From contig NZ_MARB01000007.1 of assembly GCF_001715975.1 (NCBI RefSeq), forward strand, positions 124,001 to 188,000: a DNA stretch of 64,000 bases. Direction: 5' to 3'. Source of the DNA: Candidatus Thiodiazotropha endolucinida. GTDB taxonomy: Bacteria; Pseudomonadota; Gammaproteobacteria; Chromatiales; Chromatiaceae. The notes below the pieces were generated by a model. It saw only the letters and a program-made list of their open reading frames with translations, did no database searches and had not been told where the DNA came from. The position numbers were made by a program, and so were the translations under genes. Below, piece by piece: positions 37,143 to 46,007 of this stretch. The stretch's first letter is position 1. Every line of letters begins with the position of its first letter.

Positions 37143-38776
37143 TGAAAATAAACTTTAAGCGGCTTGCTTATCTCAGTTTCTTTATCACAGCCAGTCTCTA
37201 TTCCACACTGTCCATGAATGACGCGGATATCGACTCGCGTGCCTATACATTAGGAAAACAGTTCTACACCGAAGGACTTCAGCCAAATGGCAAGCTGGTG
37301 AAAGCCACAATCCAGGGAGACATTACGGTAGAAGGTGATCAGTTGATATGTGAAACCTGCCACAGGAAGAGCGGCATGGGATCAACGGAAGGCCAGCAGG
37401 TTGTACCGGCTGTTGCGGGGAATGTGCTGTTCAAACCGCTAAAAATACCGGTTAGCAAGCCCCCGGAGCCTCCTGTATTCCGTGAAGGTTATACGAGGGA
37501 AACTCTGATGACGGCAATCAGGGACGGTATAGATGCCAATGGTAAGCCGTTGGATCCGTTTATGCCAAGGTACGATATTGATGACGAGACGCTGGATGGC
37601 TTGATGGTGTATCTCGATACGCTGTCACAAACAGCGTCACCAGGTGTTACCGAAGATACAATACATTTCGCAACAATCGTATTATCGTCAAACAGCATGG
37701 AGAAGAATAAGGCGCTGCAGGACGTTATGGAGCAGTATGTTTTACAAAAGAATATCGAAACAAGATATGAAAGCAAAAGGGCGAAGAATGCTCCATGGCA
37801 CAAGGAGTGGTTGTTCAAGCCCTATCGAAAATGGCAAATTCATACGTGGGAGTTGAGGGGTGAAAAAGAGAGTTGGCCCGGCCAGTTGGCTGATTACTAT
37901 CAAAAACAACCAGTATTTGCTTTGATCAATGGAATTGTTCCATCAGGGTGGGAACTTGTTCATGAGTTTTGTGAACGCGAGACTATTCCATGTCTCTTCC
38001 CCACCACATCTTTACCTGTAATCGATGAAACTGATTTCTACACCATATATCTGACTAAAGGTGCAGTCCATGAGGCTGAAGCGGTTGCATCCTATATTAC
38101 TAAAACCCTTTCCGTGAAAAGCGTTATCCAGTTTATCGACAAATCATCTCAATTAAGCCTGGCGAGTGCTGATTCACTTCGTAAGGAACTGGAAAAAAAC
38201 GGTCTTGTGGTAAATGATGTTGTAGTCAGGGACCCGAGCGATTCTTCGCAGTTGCTACCTGAATTGGATAGTGAGCGTGCCGTTGTTTTATGGCTCGACC
38301 GGGGAAAGTCCGACCAGCTTATTAATGGAGCGAGCCAACAGAAAAATAGGCCACCGATAATACTCTCGACCTTACATTACGGCCATGACAGTAGCCGCAT
38401 ACCGAATGATTTAGCGAATTCTCTTGTGTTTGTTCATACGTCAGAAATGCCTGATAAGACAAACAGGCTGCTGATGCACTCAACAGGCTGGTTTAGAGCT
38501 AAGAGAATATACGACCCTAATGCAAAAGAGATTCAAGCGAATGCCTATTTTGCATTAAAGGTGGTTGGAGATGCCGTGAAACATATCCGTGGTTATTTCT
38601 ATCGAGACTACTTTATTGAAAAAATCGAGCACATGATTGACGATCTGCCCTATACTTCGATATATCCAAGAGTAAGTATGGCGCCAGATCAGCGGTTTGT
38701 ATCCCGGGGTTACTATATCGCAAAACTTGACGGAAAAGGAGGAATACGGAATATTACCGAATGGATTGCGCCGTAA
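37142..38776 (+). CDS. Cytochrome c fused to a periplasmic-binding-protein fold
   Basis: 544 residues. Export signal at 1-24, then a monohaem cytochrome c domain (about 30-165) with CETCH (C70, C73, H74) and a likely methionine ligand in PFMPRYD (M141). Residues about 170-544 resemble type 1 periplasmic binding proteins of the Leu/Ile/Val family (ALINGIVPSGWELVHEFCE, IPCLFPTTSLP, ESAAVASYI-like VHEAEAVASYITKT). No transporter genes are nearby, so it may sense or bind a ligand rather than import it, perhaps reporting to the kinase gene that follows by 40 bp. The haem would need the Ccm system. Confidence 0.82.
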   Translation: MKINFKRLAYLSFFITASLYSTLSMNDADIDSRAYTLGKQFYTEGLQPNGKLVKATIQGDITVEGDQLICETCHRKSGMGSTEGQQVVPAVAGNVLFKPLKIPVSKPPEPPVFREGYTRETLMTAIRDGIDANGKPLDPFMPRYDIDDETLDGLMVYLDTLSQTASPGVTEDTIHFATIVLSSNSMEKNKALQDVMEQYVLQKNIETRYESKRAKNAPWHKEWLFKPYRKWQIHTWELRGEKESWPGQLADYYQKQPVFALINGIVPSGWELVHEFCERETIPCLFPTTSLPVIDETDFYTIYLTKGAVHEAEAVASYITKTLSVKSVIQFIDKSSQLSLASADSLRKELEKNGLVVNDVVVRDPSDSSQLLPELDSERAVVLWLDRGKSDQLINGASQQKNRPPIILSTLHYGHDSSRIPNDLANSLVFVHTSEMPDKTNRLLMHSTGWFRAKRIYDPNAKEIQANAYFALKVVGDAVKHIRGYFYRDYFIEKIEHMIDDLPYTSIYPRVSMAPDQRFVSRGYYIAKLDGKGGIRNITEWIAP

Positions 38777-38815
38777 TGGATTGTTAGACATGCAATATAG
38801 TCTTGTCGGAGAATA

Positions 38816-40216
38816 ATGGTGTCGGAATTAGACAAAAACACTCCAACAAATACCAATGTATATAGCTACGATTATCAGCTAGCCAAACGTTACGGTATCA
38901 CAAGTTTCATTGCCATCATCCTGATAGCCGCAATTATTCTTCTCCTGTTTCGCTACGAATCATCACGCATCATTCAAGACACTGCAAAACAGAGCAACGA
39001 GTCGCTGACTATTGCCACTGAGTATGCGCTTAATGATCACTTTGTGATGTATCTGAATCTTATCAAGCTAAATAAAAAGAAACCGGGTGAGATGCCATTC
39101 GACCCATTGCTTGCGCGTGCGATACGTAAAATGATAAAGGATACCAATGTTGACAGGATAAAGCTGTACGATGTAAACGGGCGTGTAGCTTACTCATCAA
39201 AGCCTTCAGCCTACGCTGAAGAAGATGAGGATAACGATGGTTTTAAGACAGCGATGTCGGGTTATCCGAGGACTGTCTTAAACTATCGTGATAGTTTCAC
39301 TATCTTCAGTGACAATGACAGGGACGTTAACCTGGTACAGACATATGTGCCAATACGGGTAGATGAAAATTCACCAGTATTGGGAGTTATGGAGATCTAT
39401 TACGACATCAGCGGTTATGTCAGTCATGCAATGAGGACAATCATTGTTCTGATGTTGACGACGTTGCTGCTGATGCTGTTTCTCTACACTTTCTTGCTGA
39501 TGCACATTAAACGATCTGAGCGCATCATTGAAGATCAGAATCGAATCACAAGAGAAAAGAAGGTACTGCTCGAATTTCTCACTGCCAAGATGATCAATGC
39601 CCAGGAGGATGAGAAAAAGCGCATAGCCTTTGATCTCCATGAAGATGTGGTGCAGACCCTGTCCGGTGTCAAGATGCAGCTGGAAAAATACATACTGAGT
39701 CTTAGTCAGCAGGAAAAGGAGGGCGAAGTCGATCAACTCTCCACGGAAATCGTGCCGATGCTGCAGAATGCAGCTCAAAAAATCAGGGCGGTTGCTATGG
39801 ACCTGCGCCCACCGAGTCTCGACGATTTTGGTCTTAAGGCTGCCCTCAACTCAGTGGTTTCAGAGTGTCATACCGAGACAACAGGTCTGGAGGTTGAAAT
39901 TGAATTTGGACTTGAGGAAGATGATATTTCTTCGGAACGTAAGTCAATTCTGTATCGTCTGGTTAAAGACATATTACATGCCATCTGTTTTGAGCAAAAA
40001 CTGACTGCCAAGGTGCAGATTCGGTTCGATCGGGTGTTAGGCGGCCTCTGTATGAAGGTAGTGCTTACCAGTGAAAAGATTGACATTCTTTACAGAGAAG
40101 AGTTGCCTGACTATCTGACCATGATGGAGGAGCGAACGATCCTCTCTGGTGGAGAGTTCTCGAGAATGCCCAAGTACGACGACACGATTGAGGTGAAATC
40201 AATATGGACTTTCTGA
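38816..40216 (+). CDS. Membrane histidine kinase with a degenerate ATP-binding domain
   Basis: 466 residues with GGAG before the ATG. Two membrane helices (about 30-46 and 207-229) enclose a periplasmic sensor domain of about 160 residues. The HisKA_3 domain is intact (KKRIAFDLHEDVVQTLSG, His 275; AMDLRPPSLDDFGLKAAL). The following HATPase is not: the N-box reads VKDILHAICFE without the asparagine, and the DxGxGF and GxGL boxes are missing, though MEERTILSGGEF of the end remains. It may be kinase-dead, acting as a phosphatase or as a partner of the intact soluble kinase at 18036. No regulator gene is adjacent. Confidence 0.8.
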   Translation: MVSELDKNTPTNTNVYSYDYQLAKRYGITSFIAIILIAAIILLLFRYESSRIIQDTAKQSNESLTIATEYALNDHFVMYLNLIKLNKKKPGEMPFDPLLARAIRKMIKDTNVDRIKLYDVNGRVAYSSKPSAYAEEDEDNDGFKTAMSGYPRTVLNYRDSFTIFSDNDRDVNLVQTYVPIRVDENSPVLGVMEIYYDISGYVSHAMRTIIVLMLTTLLLMLFLYTFLLMHIKRSERIIEDQNRITREKKVLLEFLTAKMINAQEDEKKRIAFDLHEDVVQTLSGVKMQLEKYILSLSQQEKEGEVDQLSTEIVPMLQNAAQKIRAVAMDLRPPSLDDFGLKAALNSVVSECHTETTGLEVEIEFGLEEDDISSERKSILYRLVKDILHAICFEQKLTAKVQIRFDRVLGGLCMKVVLTSEKIDILYREELPDYLTMMEERTILSGGEFSRMPKYDDTIEVKSIWTF

Positions 40217-40237
40217 GTGACTGGTAAGGATACGAAG

Positions 40238-43171
40238 TCACTGTGGTGGAGACGATTCAGAGCTGTTCCCTAAGGGGGCGTCACTCGTTGCTTGAGGAGC
40301 AGCATCGCCGGTTGTACTATCCGCATCCACTTCTGGGAATTCTGCCACCGTTTGGACATCCTTGGAGTCTGCTGGAGCAGCAGTTTCTTTCTCATTGTCG
40401 GAGCCGCAGGCCCCCGGATCGGCAGAGATGGCAGTGCTACCGCACTCTGATTTCTTGTTATCTTCCGCATGCTTTTCAGCGTCGCCGTCCCTTGGTTGAG
40501 TTGTCACAGACGCCTCTGGCGCTTGCAGGCCTAGTCTGTCCAACAAGGCGCTACTGTCATAACCACGCAGTGAAAGATCGAAGATCTTGAGGGATGAACT
40601 GCGGTCACTACGACTGCGAGTCTGATTTTGTATGGGGTCCTGTTCCAACGCTTCTCTGTTGCTGGAAAAACGGGAAGGGAGTCCGCCGCTGCTATGGCCT
40701 GGGGATGAGTGAATTGAGACGAAGGGCAGGGCGTCATCATCTATGATTCTGACAATCGCAGCAGATGGCGTGGTGATGGTGGCATTGCCGCTTGCATCGG
40801 AGAGTACCAGTGTAAAACTGCTCTCCTCCTCGTATAGACCATCGTTAATTATCTCAATCGCTATTGTTCGACGTGTCACTCCGGCCGGAAAAGTCAGGGT
40901 GCCGCTGGTGTCAACGTAGTCACTATCCTTTATGGCTGAACCGTCGATGGTCTTATATTTAACAGATGCACTGGTCTCAAGATCACCCGATCGAATCACT
41001 GTCAAGAAGACTTGATTACTCGACTCATTGACATCATAACTGACCGCATCCAGATAGATCGTAACAGTCTCAATATCCGGATCATTATCGAGAATTGTGA
41101 CCGTGGTGGAGGCGGGTTCCGCTATCGATGCGTCCTCGCTGACTGCTGTAAGGATAATCTGAAAAGTCTCATTGTCTTCATGCAGAGTATCATCGACCAA
41201 TTCGACATGTATCTCCTTTTGCGTCTCTCCCGGTTGGAAGCGTATCGTCCCGTTATCGGCAACAAAATCGATATCGGCAGCAGCGCTTTTCGCCAGTAGC
41301 TGATACTCCACATCAACAATGCCTGTGCTGCCTCCCGTGCGAATCAGATCGATGATTGCCTGCTGTTTCGATTCGTTGACGGCATATGCGACAGCGCCAA
41401 ATGAAATGGCCCCTGTGCCGTCATTGTCCAGAATAATGACCTCTGCCTCCAAATCCTCTCCAAGCGTGGCATTGCCATCCACATTGGATAGTGCGACGTA
41501 GAAGGATTCATTCTCTTCATCCAGGTCATCATCATGGATGAATACCTCGAAACTGCGTAGCGTTTCTCCGTCATTGAATTGCAGTGTGCCCTTGCTGATG
41601 GCGTAGTCACGGCCCTGTTTTGCCTCGTCTTCAATCGTTGTGTAGTCGACGCTGGCCTCTCCTTTGCTCCCGCCTGAACGCCTCACAGTGACTATCAGTT
41701 TCTGTGTATTTTCATCCACGGAAAAGAGTGATTCATTGAACTCGATGCGGCTGTTTTCATTGGATCCGAAGTTACTCTCGAGGAGTGCATGTGCCGCAGC
41801 TACGTCCAGCAGGCCGTAACCGAAGCTATCGTCTGTACCTGCCTCGCCTAAATCGAGAGCAGAGTCATAGAGTGTGGTTTCGATCTGGGAAAGTGTGGCA
41901 TCGGGAAACGCACTTTTAAGCAGTGCCATGGCTCCGGTTACATGGGGTGCGGCGAATGAAGTGCCGGAGACGATGTTATAGGCGTTGGGCAGCAGGTCTG
42001 CGGTAAAGATCAGGCTGCCGGGTGCGGCCAGCTTGGGGAAAACGCCGCCGTCACAGGCGCCTGGCCCACGGCTGCTGAGCAGTTCTATCTCGTTGGACTG
42101 ATCCACCGATCCAACGGAGAGCGCACCTGGATCGTTGGCTGGACTGATACTGGATTCAGTGGATGGACCGAAGTTGCCGGCGGAAAATACGACACCAATG
42201 TCGGCCTCCCGCAGCAGCTTGATGTCTTCACTGAATTCCTGGAAACACTCATTGATGGTTGTGGAAAAGCCCCAAGAATTGTTGACCAGGTCGGGCGCGT
42301 CATCGGTCAGTGGATCACCGTCCGGATCGAGTAGCCACTGAAACGACTCATGAATCGCGCTCAGTGTTGACTCATTGGCGTTGTCGAAGATCTTTGCCGC
42401 TATCCACTTGGCCTCAGGTGCCATGCCGATTTGATAACCGCTCTCATCACCGCCCAGTATGATGCCGAGCGCCTGTGTACCGTGGCCCACCATATCGGCA
42501 GGTAGTTCATTCTGTTGATAGGGGTCGAACCAACTGTTAGTCCCCCCGCGCCATTTTTCGATAAGATCCGGGTGATTGAGCTCAACGCCGGAGTCCATGA
42601 TGGCGACTGTGACGCCATCGCCATCGATTCCCTGCTGCCAGAGCTGCTCGGTGTTGATGGTGATGAGATTCCACAGCGGATCTGTCGTCAGGCCTTCGAC
42701 CCTGTCATCACTCATGGTCAACTGCATATCGACTGTGATCCGTTCCACCTCTGGCATGGCGGCGATCTCATCCACCAGATTGGCTGGCAGGTCCAAGGCG
42801 ACAGCGTTGATGACCCAAAGTGATTTCAGGCGAGTTTTTACACCGTGATCACGCAATATTTTGGCGAGTTTTGCCTTTGGCTTGATGAGCTGGTCCTGCA
42901 GGCCGGTCAACAGCCTTCTGCGTAATTGCTTTTTTTGTCTCGACTGTGACTTAATGATTGCCGGTTCATATTGATGTTTTTTGCTAATAGATCTACGCAA
43001 GCCATGGATATTAATGCTTTTTTTGAATTTTACAATGACCGGGACACGGGATGTGAGATCAACCTGTGCCACAAGTTTATCAACATCGGCGGTTAATCCT
43101 GCGGCACCATTCAGCACGGGCTGATAGAACAGTCCCGCCAAGATTACGGCAGTGAATAATCGCTTAAGCAT
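40238..43171 (-). CDS. Secreted subtilisin-like (S8) protease with three Calx-beta domains
   Basis: 977 residues. Signal peptide (about 1-24), an inhibitor-I9-like propeptide (about 40-150), then the S8 domain with the triad Asp in AIMDSGVELNHPD, His in VGHGTQALG and Ser in SGTSFAAPHVTGAMAL; the oxyanion Asn is in NNSWGFS. Three Calx-beta domains (about 480-815) follow, each ending in I-x-DND/DDD. The last 150 residues are low-complexity, rich in Ser, Asp, Glu and Ala. It is convergent with the degenerate kinase gene (21-bp gap). It may process the secreted proteins of this region, but that is inference. Confidence 0.9.
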   Translation of the reverse strand: MLKRLFTAVILAGLFYQPVLNGAAGLTADVDKLVAQVDLTSRVPVIVKFKKSINIHGLRRSISKKHQYEPAIIKSQSRQKKQLRRRLLTGLQDQLIKPKAKLAKILRDHGVKTRLKSLWVINAVALDLPANLVDEIAAMPEVERITVDMQLTMSDDRVEGLTTDPLWNLITINTEQLWQQGIDGDGVTVAIMDSGVELNHPDLIEKWRGGTNSWFDPYQQNELPADMVGHGTQALGIILGGDESGYQIGMAPEAKWIAAKIFDNANESTLSAIHESFQWLLDPDGDPLTDDAPDLVNNSWGFSTTINECFQEFSEDIKLLREADIGVVFSAGNFGPSTESSISPANDPGALSVGSVDQSNEIELLSSRGPGACDGGVFPKLAAPGSLIFTADLLPNAYNIVSGTSFAAPHVTGAMALLKSAFPDATLSQIETTLYDSALDLGEAGTDDSFGYGLLDVAAAHALLESNFGSNENSRIEFNESLFSVDENTQKLIVTVRRSGGSKGEASVDYTTIEDEAKQGRDYAISKGTLQFNDGETLRSFEVFIHDDDLDEENESFYVALSNVDGNATLGEDLEAEVIILDNDGTGAISFGAVAYAVNESKQQAIIDLIRTGGSTGIVDVEYQLLAKSAAADIDFVADNGTIRFQPGETQKEIHVELVDDTLHEDNETFQIILTAVSEDASIAEPASTTVTILDNDPDIETVTIYLDAVSYDVNESSNQVFLTVIRSGDLETSASVKYKTIDGSAIKDSDYVDTSGTLTFPAGVTRRTIAIEIINDGLYEEESSFTLVLSDASGNATITTPSAAIVRIIDDDALPFVSIHSSPGHSSGGLPSRFSSNREALEQDPIQNQTRSRSDRSSSLKIFDLSLRGYDSSALLDRLGLQAPEASVTTQPRDGDAEKHAEDNKKSECGSTAISADPGACGSDNEKETAAPADSKDVQTVAEFPEVDADSTTGDAAPQATSDAPLGNSSESSPPQ

Positions 43172-43677
43172 GTTTGCCAGTCGCCTGATGGCGCGTTTAT
43201 TTCCCCAGTATGGGAATCGATGGGTAAAATATGAATAAAATCATCTGATTATCAACTATATTCCTTAATACCTCATACTTTAATGCGTGTTACTACTACC
43301 TGTTGATTAGGTATGTTACTACCATGACTGAACAGTTGAGGCAGTAGAATCCTAAATTTTTTTTGTGTCGGAAACATAGACCAAACACACTTAAAACGCT
43401 TCTTGGAAAGCTGATTTGGCTACTATAGGATTGATTATCCTATTCATTTAACAGGTAGTTCATACACTTTGAGCACGATCTGGAGGCTGGGTGATAGAGA
43501 CAGTAGAACCCATGGTAGGGTTTTTATCCATTAAAGGTATGAAATCACCCCATGCAGAAATACATCCTCCCATCAATCTCATTAATCTTGTAAATCTGCT
43601 GTTATTGTATGAAGCCATATTCAGTCCTATGTGCCTCGATTAGGATATGGAAGTTTTGTGGAACTACTGGAAATCAG
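43172..43677. other. Divergent spacer between the S8 protease and the type II secretion operon
   Basis: About 500 bases, AT-rich, no supported gene. A 7-bp inverted repeat ATAGGAT/ATCCTAT lies at 43425-43443. A small hairpin ACCC/GGGT followed by five T (about 43508-43524) could be a weak attenuator for the gsp transcript. An in-frame upstream extension of gspD to 43609 exists but lacks a signal peptide and is not favoured. Confidence 0.35.
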
Positions 43678-45903
43678 ATGAGCAAGAGTGAACCCAATCT
43701 GCTGACTCGGTTATTGCCAATGGTATTGTCCATATTGTTGGTATCATGCGCCCAGCAACCCGAAATCAACCAAACAGATGCTGGCAGACTGATTGCTCCC
43801 TATCCAGCAGAGAGACCGTCAATCACGACCTCCGGCGGCGATGATGAACAGGAGCTGGTACTCTCGCAACAGGCAGTGAAGGAACCGGAGTACTTTGTTC
43901 GTGAGGGTAGCGGTAGATTCATTAAATCTGGAAAGTCAGGTAAAAAACAGACTCAACCGGCCCGTGGCGACATAACACTCAACTTTGAGGCAGTGGATCT
44001 GCGCGAAGTGGTCAAGGTGGTCTTTGAGGAGATACTGCGGGAAAACTATCTAATCGATGACAAGGTACAGGGTCAGGTAACCATCCATACGACCTACCCG
44101 GTCAGCACCGATGCGGTATTACCGATTCTCGAGACCATTCTGCAGATGAACGGTGCCGTGATGGTGCGTAACGGCGCACTCTATAAGATTCTGCCCGCGG
44201 CTGATCTGAAGAGTATGGCCCTGAAACCCTCGGTTGGTCAGGGTAACGCGAAGATGAAAGCGGGTCAGGGTGTACAGATCGTACCATTGAGGTACATCAC
44301 AGCCGTTGAAATGAAGAAGGTTTTGGAAAGCTTTGCCTCCCCGGCAGAGCAGATTCGGGTGGACAAAGGCAGGAATCTGTTAATCCTTACAGGCTCCTAT
44401 CAACAGATCAACAATCTGTTGCAGACCATCGAAATGTTTGATGTGGACTGGCTCAGTGGTATGTCATTTGCGCTGATACCGCTCAAGGCCACTGACGCCA
44501 AAACCATTACCGAAGAACTCAAGCATCTGGTTGGAGATGGCGATGGGTCGCCATTGGCTGGAATGATCAAGCTGATTCCCATCGATCGCCTGAATGCGGT
44601 CATGGTGATCAGTCAGCAACCCAGATATATCAAGGATGTGCGCAGATTGATCAGCCAGTTTGACCAGGGCAGTGACAAATCTCCCGACCGCCGGCTTTAC
44701 GTCTATCACCTGAAAAACGGAAAAGCGGAGAATATTGCCGCGATTCTGCAGAATATATTCGGTAATGAGGTTTCAGCACCTTCCCCAAGTGTGGGATTAA
44801 GCAGCAGTGACCCGCTACTACGCTCGAATGTGCGCGCTCCCACAGCGACCGGAATCGATTTGAAGAACAGTAATGCCGACAGTGAGGCAGTTCTCACCAA
44901 GGATCAGCCTGCAGCAGCTACGGCAGCGGTAGCAAGCACCAGTATCTCTAGACAGGTGGCGCAAAAAGGATCGGATGCCACGGCGACCATCATTGCCGAC
45001 CCGGATAACAATGCCATCCTGGTGATGGCGAGCCCGAAGGACTATCAGAAGATCAAGGCGACGATCAGTCGTCTGGATGTTTCGCCCAAGCAGGTGCTCA
45101 TCGAAGCGACCATTGCCGAGGTGCAATTGAGCGATAACCTGAGCTATGGCGTACGTTGGTTCTTCAATGGTTCCACAGGGAGCGGGCGCCCCTATAAAGG
45201 CGCATTGGGGAGTCTGCCCGGGGATGTCTCCGGTGGCGACGGTTTTTCACTGGGATTGTTCAATAGTGCCAACGATCTAAAGGTCTTCTTCGATATTCTG
45301 GAGAATGAATCCTCGGTGAAGTTTCTCTCCGCACCCCAGATCATGGTGATAGACAACCAGACAGCAAGCTTCCGGGTGGGTGACCAGATACCCATTGTGA
45401 CTCGTTCGTCACAGAGTACTATCGATCCGGATGCCCCCATTGTTTCCGAGGTGCAGTTCCGCGATACGGGTACCCTGCTGCAGGTCACGCCGCGCATCAA
45501 CGAAGGGGGTATGGTGACTTTGGAGGTCAGCCAGGAGGTCAGTACCCCCGGTACCGCCCCGGCCATTGGCGGCGGTGGCAATGTCTCAATCTCCCAGCGT
45601 ACCATCGAGAGCACCGTCATCGTTCACGATGGGCAGACTGTTGTGCTGGGTGGTTTGATTCGTGAAAGCAGCTCAGGCGGCAGAACTGGGATCCCCGGTT
45701 TGATGCATCTCCCCGTCGTCGGCAACCTCTTCGGCAGCACCACCAAGGACATAAGCCGCACCGAGTTGATCGTGACATTGACACCAAAGGTGGTACGGAA
45801 TCCGCAAGAGGCCTACGATATATCTCAGGAACTGCGAGAAAAGATACGCGACGCCACCCTGTTTCATGATGACTTTCAACGGCGTCGGGCATCCAGCAAG
45901 TAA
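43678..45903 (+). CDS. gspD: GspD, type II secretion secretin
   Basis: 741 residues from ATG 43678. That start places a lipoprotein signal (ending LVSC, Cys 24) at the N-terminus; an ATG at 43609 would bury it. N0 domain (ITLNFEAVDLREVVKVVFEEIL-type), three N1-N3 repeats and the secretin core with VPIVTR-like QIPIVTRSSQ and GGLIRESSSGGRTGIPGL. It forms the outer-membrane channel. The lipid anchor suggests pilotin-independent or self-guided targeting. First gene of the gsp operon. Confidence 0.93.
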   Translation: MSKSEPNLLTRLLPMVLSILLVSCAQQPEINQTDAGRLIAPYPAERPSITTSGGDDEQELVLSQQAVKEPEYFVREGSGRFIKSGKSGKKQTQPARGDITLNFEAVDLREVVKVVFEEILRENYLIDDKVQGQVTIHTTYPVSTDAVLPILETILQMNGAVMVRNGALYKILPAADLKSMALKPSVGQGNAKMKAGQGVQIVPLRYITAVEMKKVLESFASPAEQIRVDKGRNLLILTGSYQQINNLLQTIEMFDVDWLSGMSFALIPLKATDAKTITEELKHLVGDGDGSPLAGMIKLIPIDRLNAVMVISQQPRYIKDVRRLISQFDQGSDKSPDRRLYVYHLKNGKAENIAAILQNIFGNEVSAPSPSVGLSSSDPLLRSNVRAPTATGIDLKNSNADSEAVLTKDQPAAATAAVASTSISRQVAQKGSDATATIIADPDNNAILVMASPKDYQKIKATISRLDVSPKQVLIEATIAEVQLSDNLSYGVRWFFNGSTGSGRPYKGALGSLPGDVSGGDGFSLGLFNSANDLKVFFDILENESSVKFLSAPQIMVIDNQTASFRVGDQIPIVTRSSQSTIDPDAPIVSEVQFRDTGTLLQVTPRINEGGMVTLEVSQEVSTPGTAPAIGGGGNVSISQRTIESTVIVHDGQTVVLGGLIRESSSGGRTGIPGLMHLPVVGNLFGSTTKDISRTELIVTLTPKVVRNPQEAYDISQELREKIRDATLFHDDFQRRRASSK

Positions 45904-46007
45904 TCGACAAAGAACTGGTGACTCATGCTTTTTCCACCTGGGAGTGCTGAACGGCATTGACCGACAGGCATATTGAGTCCAACCAGCCACCTGAGAGGTC
46001 ATGCGTT

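Noticed and set aside
43609-43677. Upstream start for gspD
   Set aside because: It would put 23 residues before a clear lipoprotein signal peptide.
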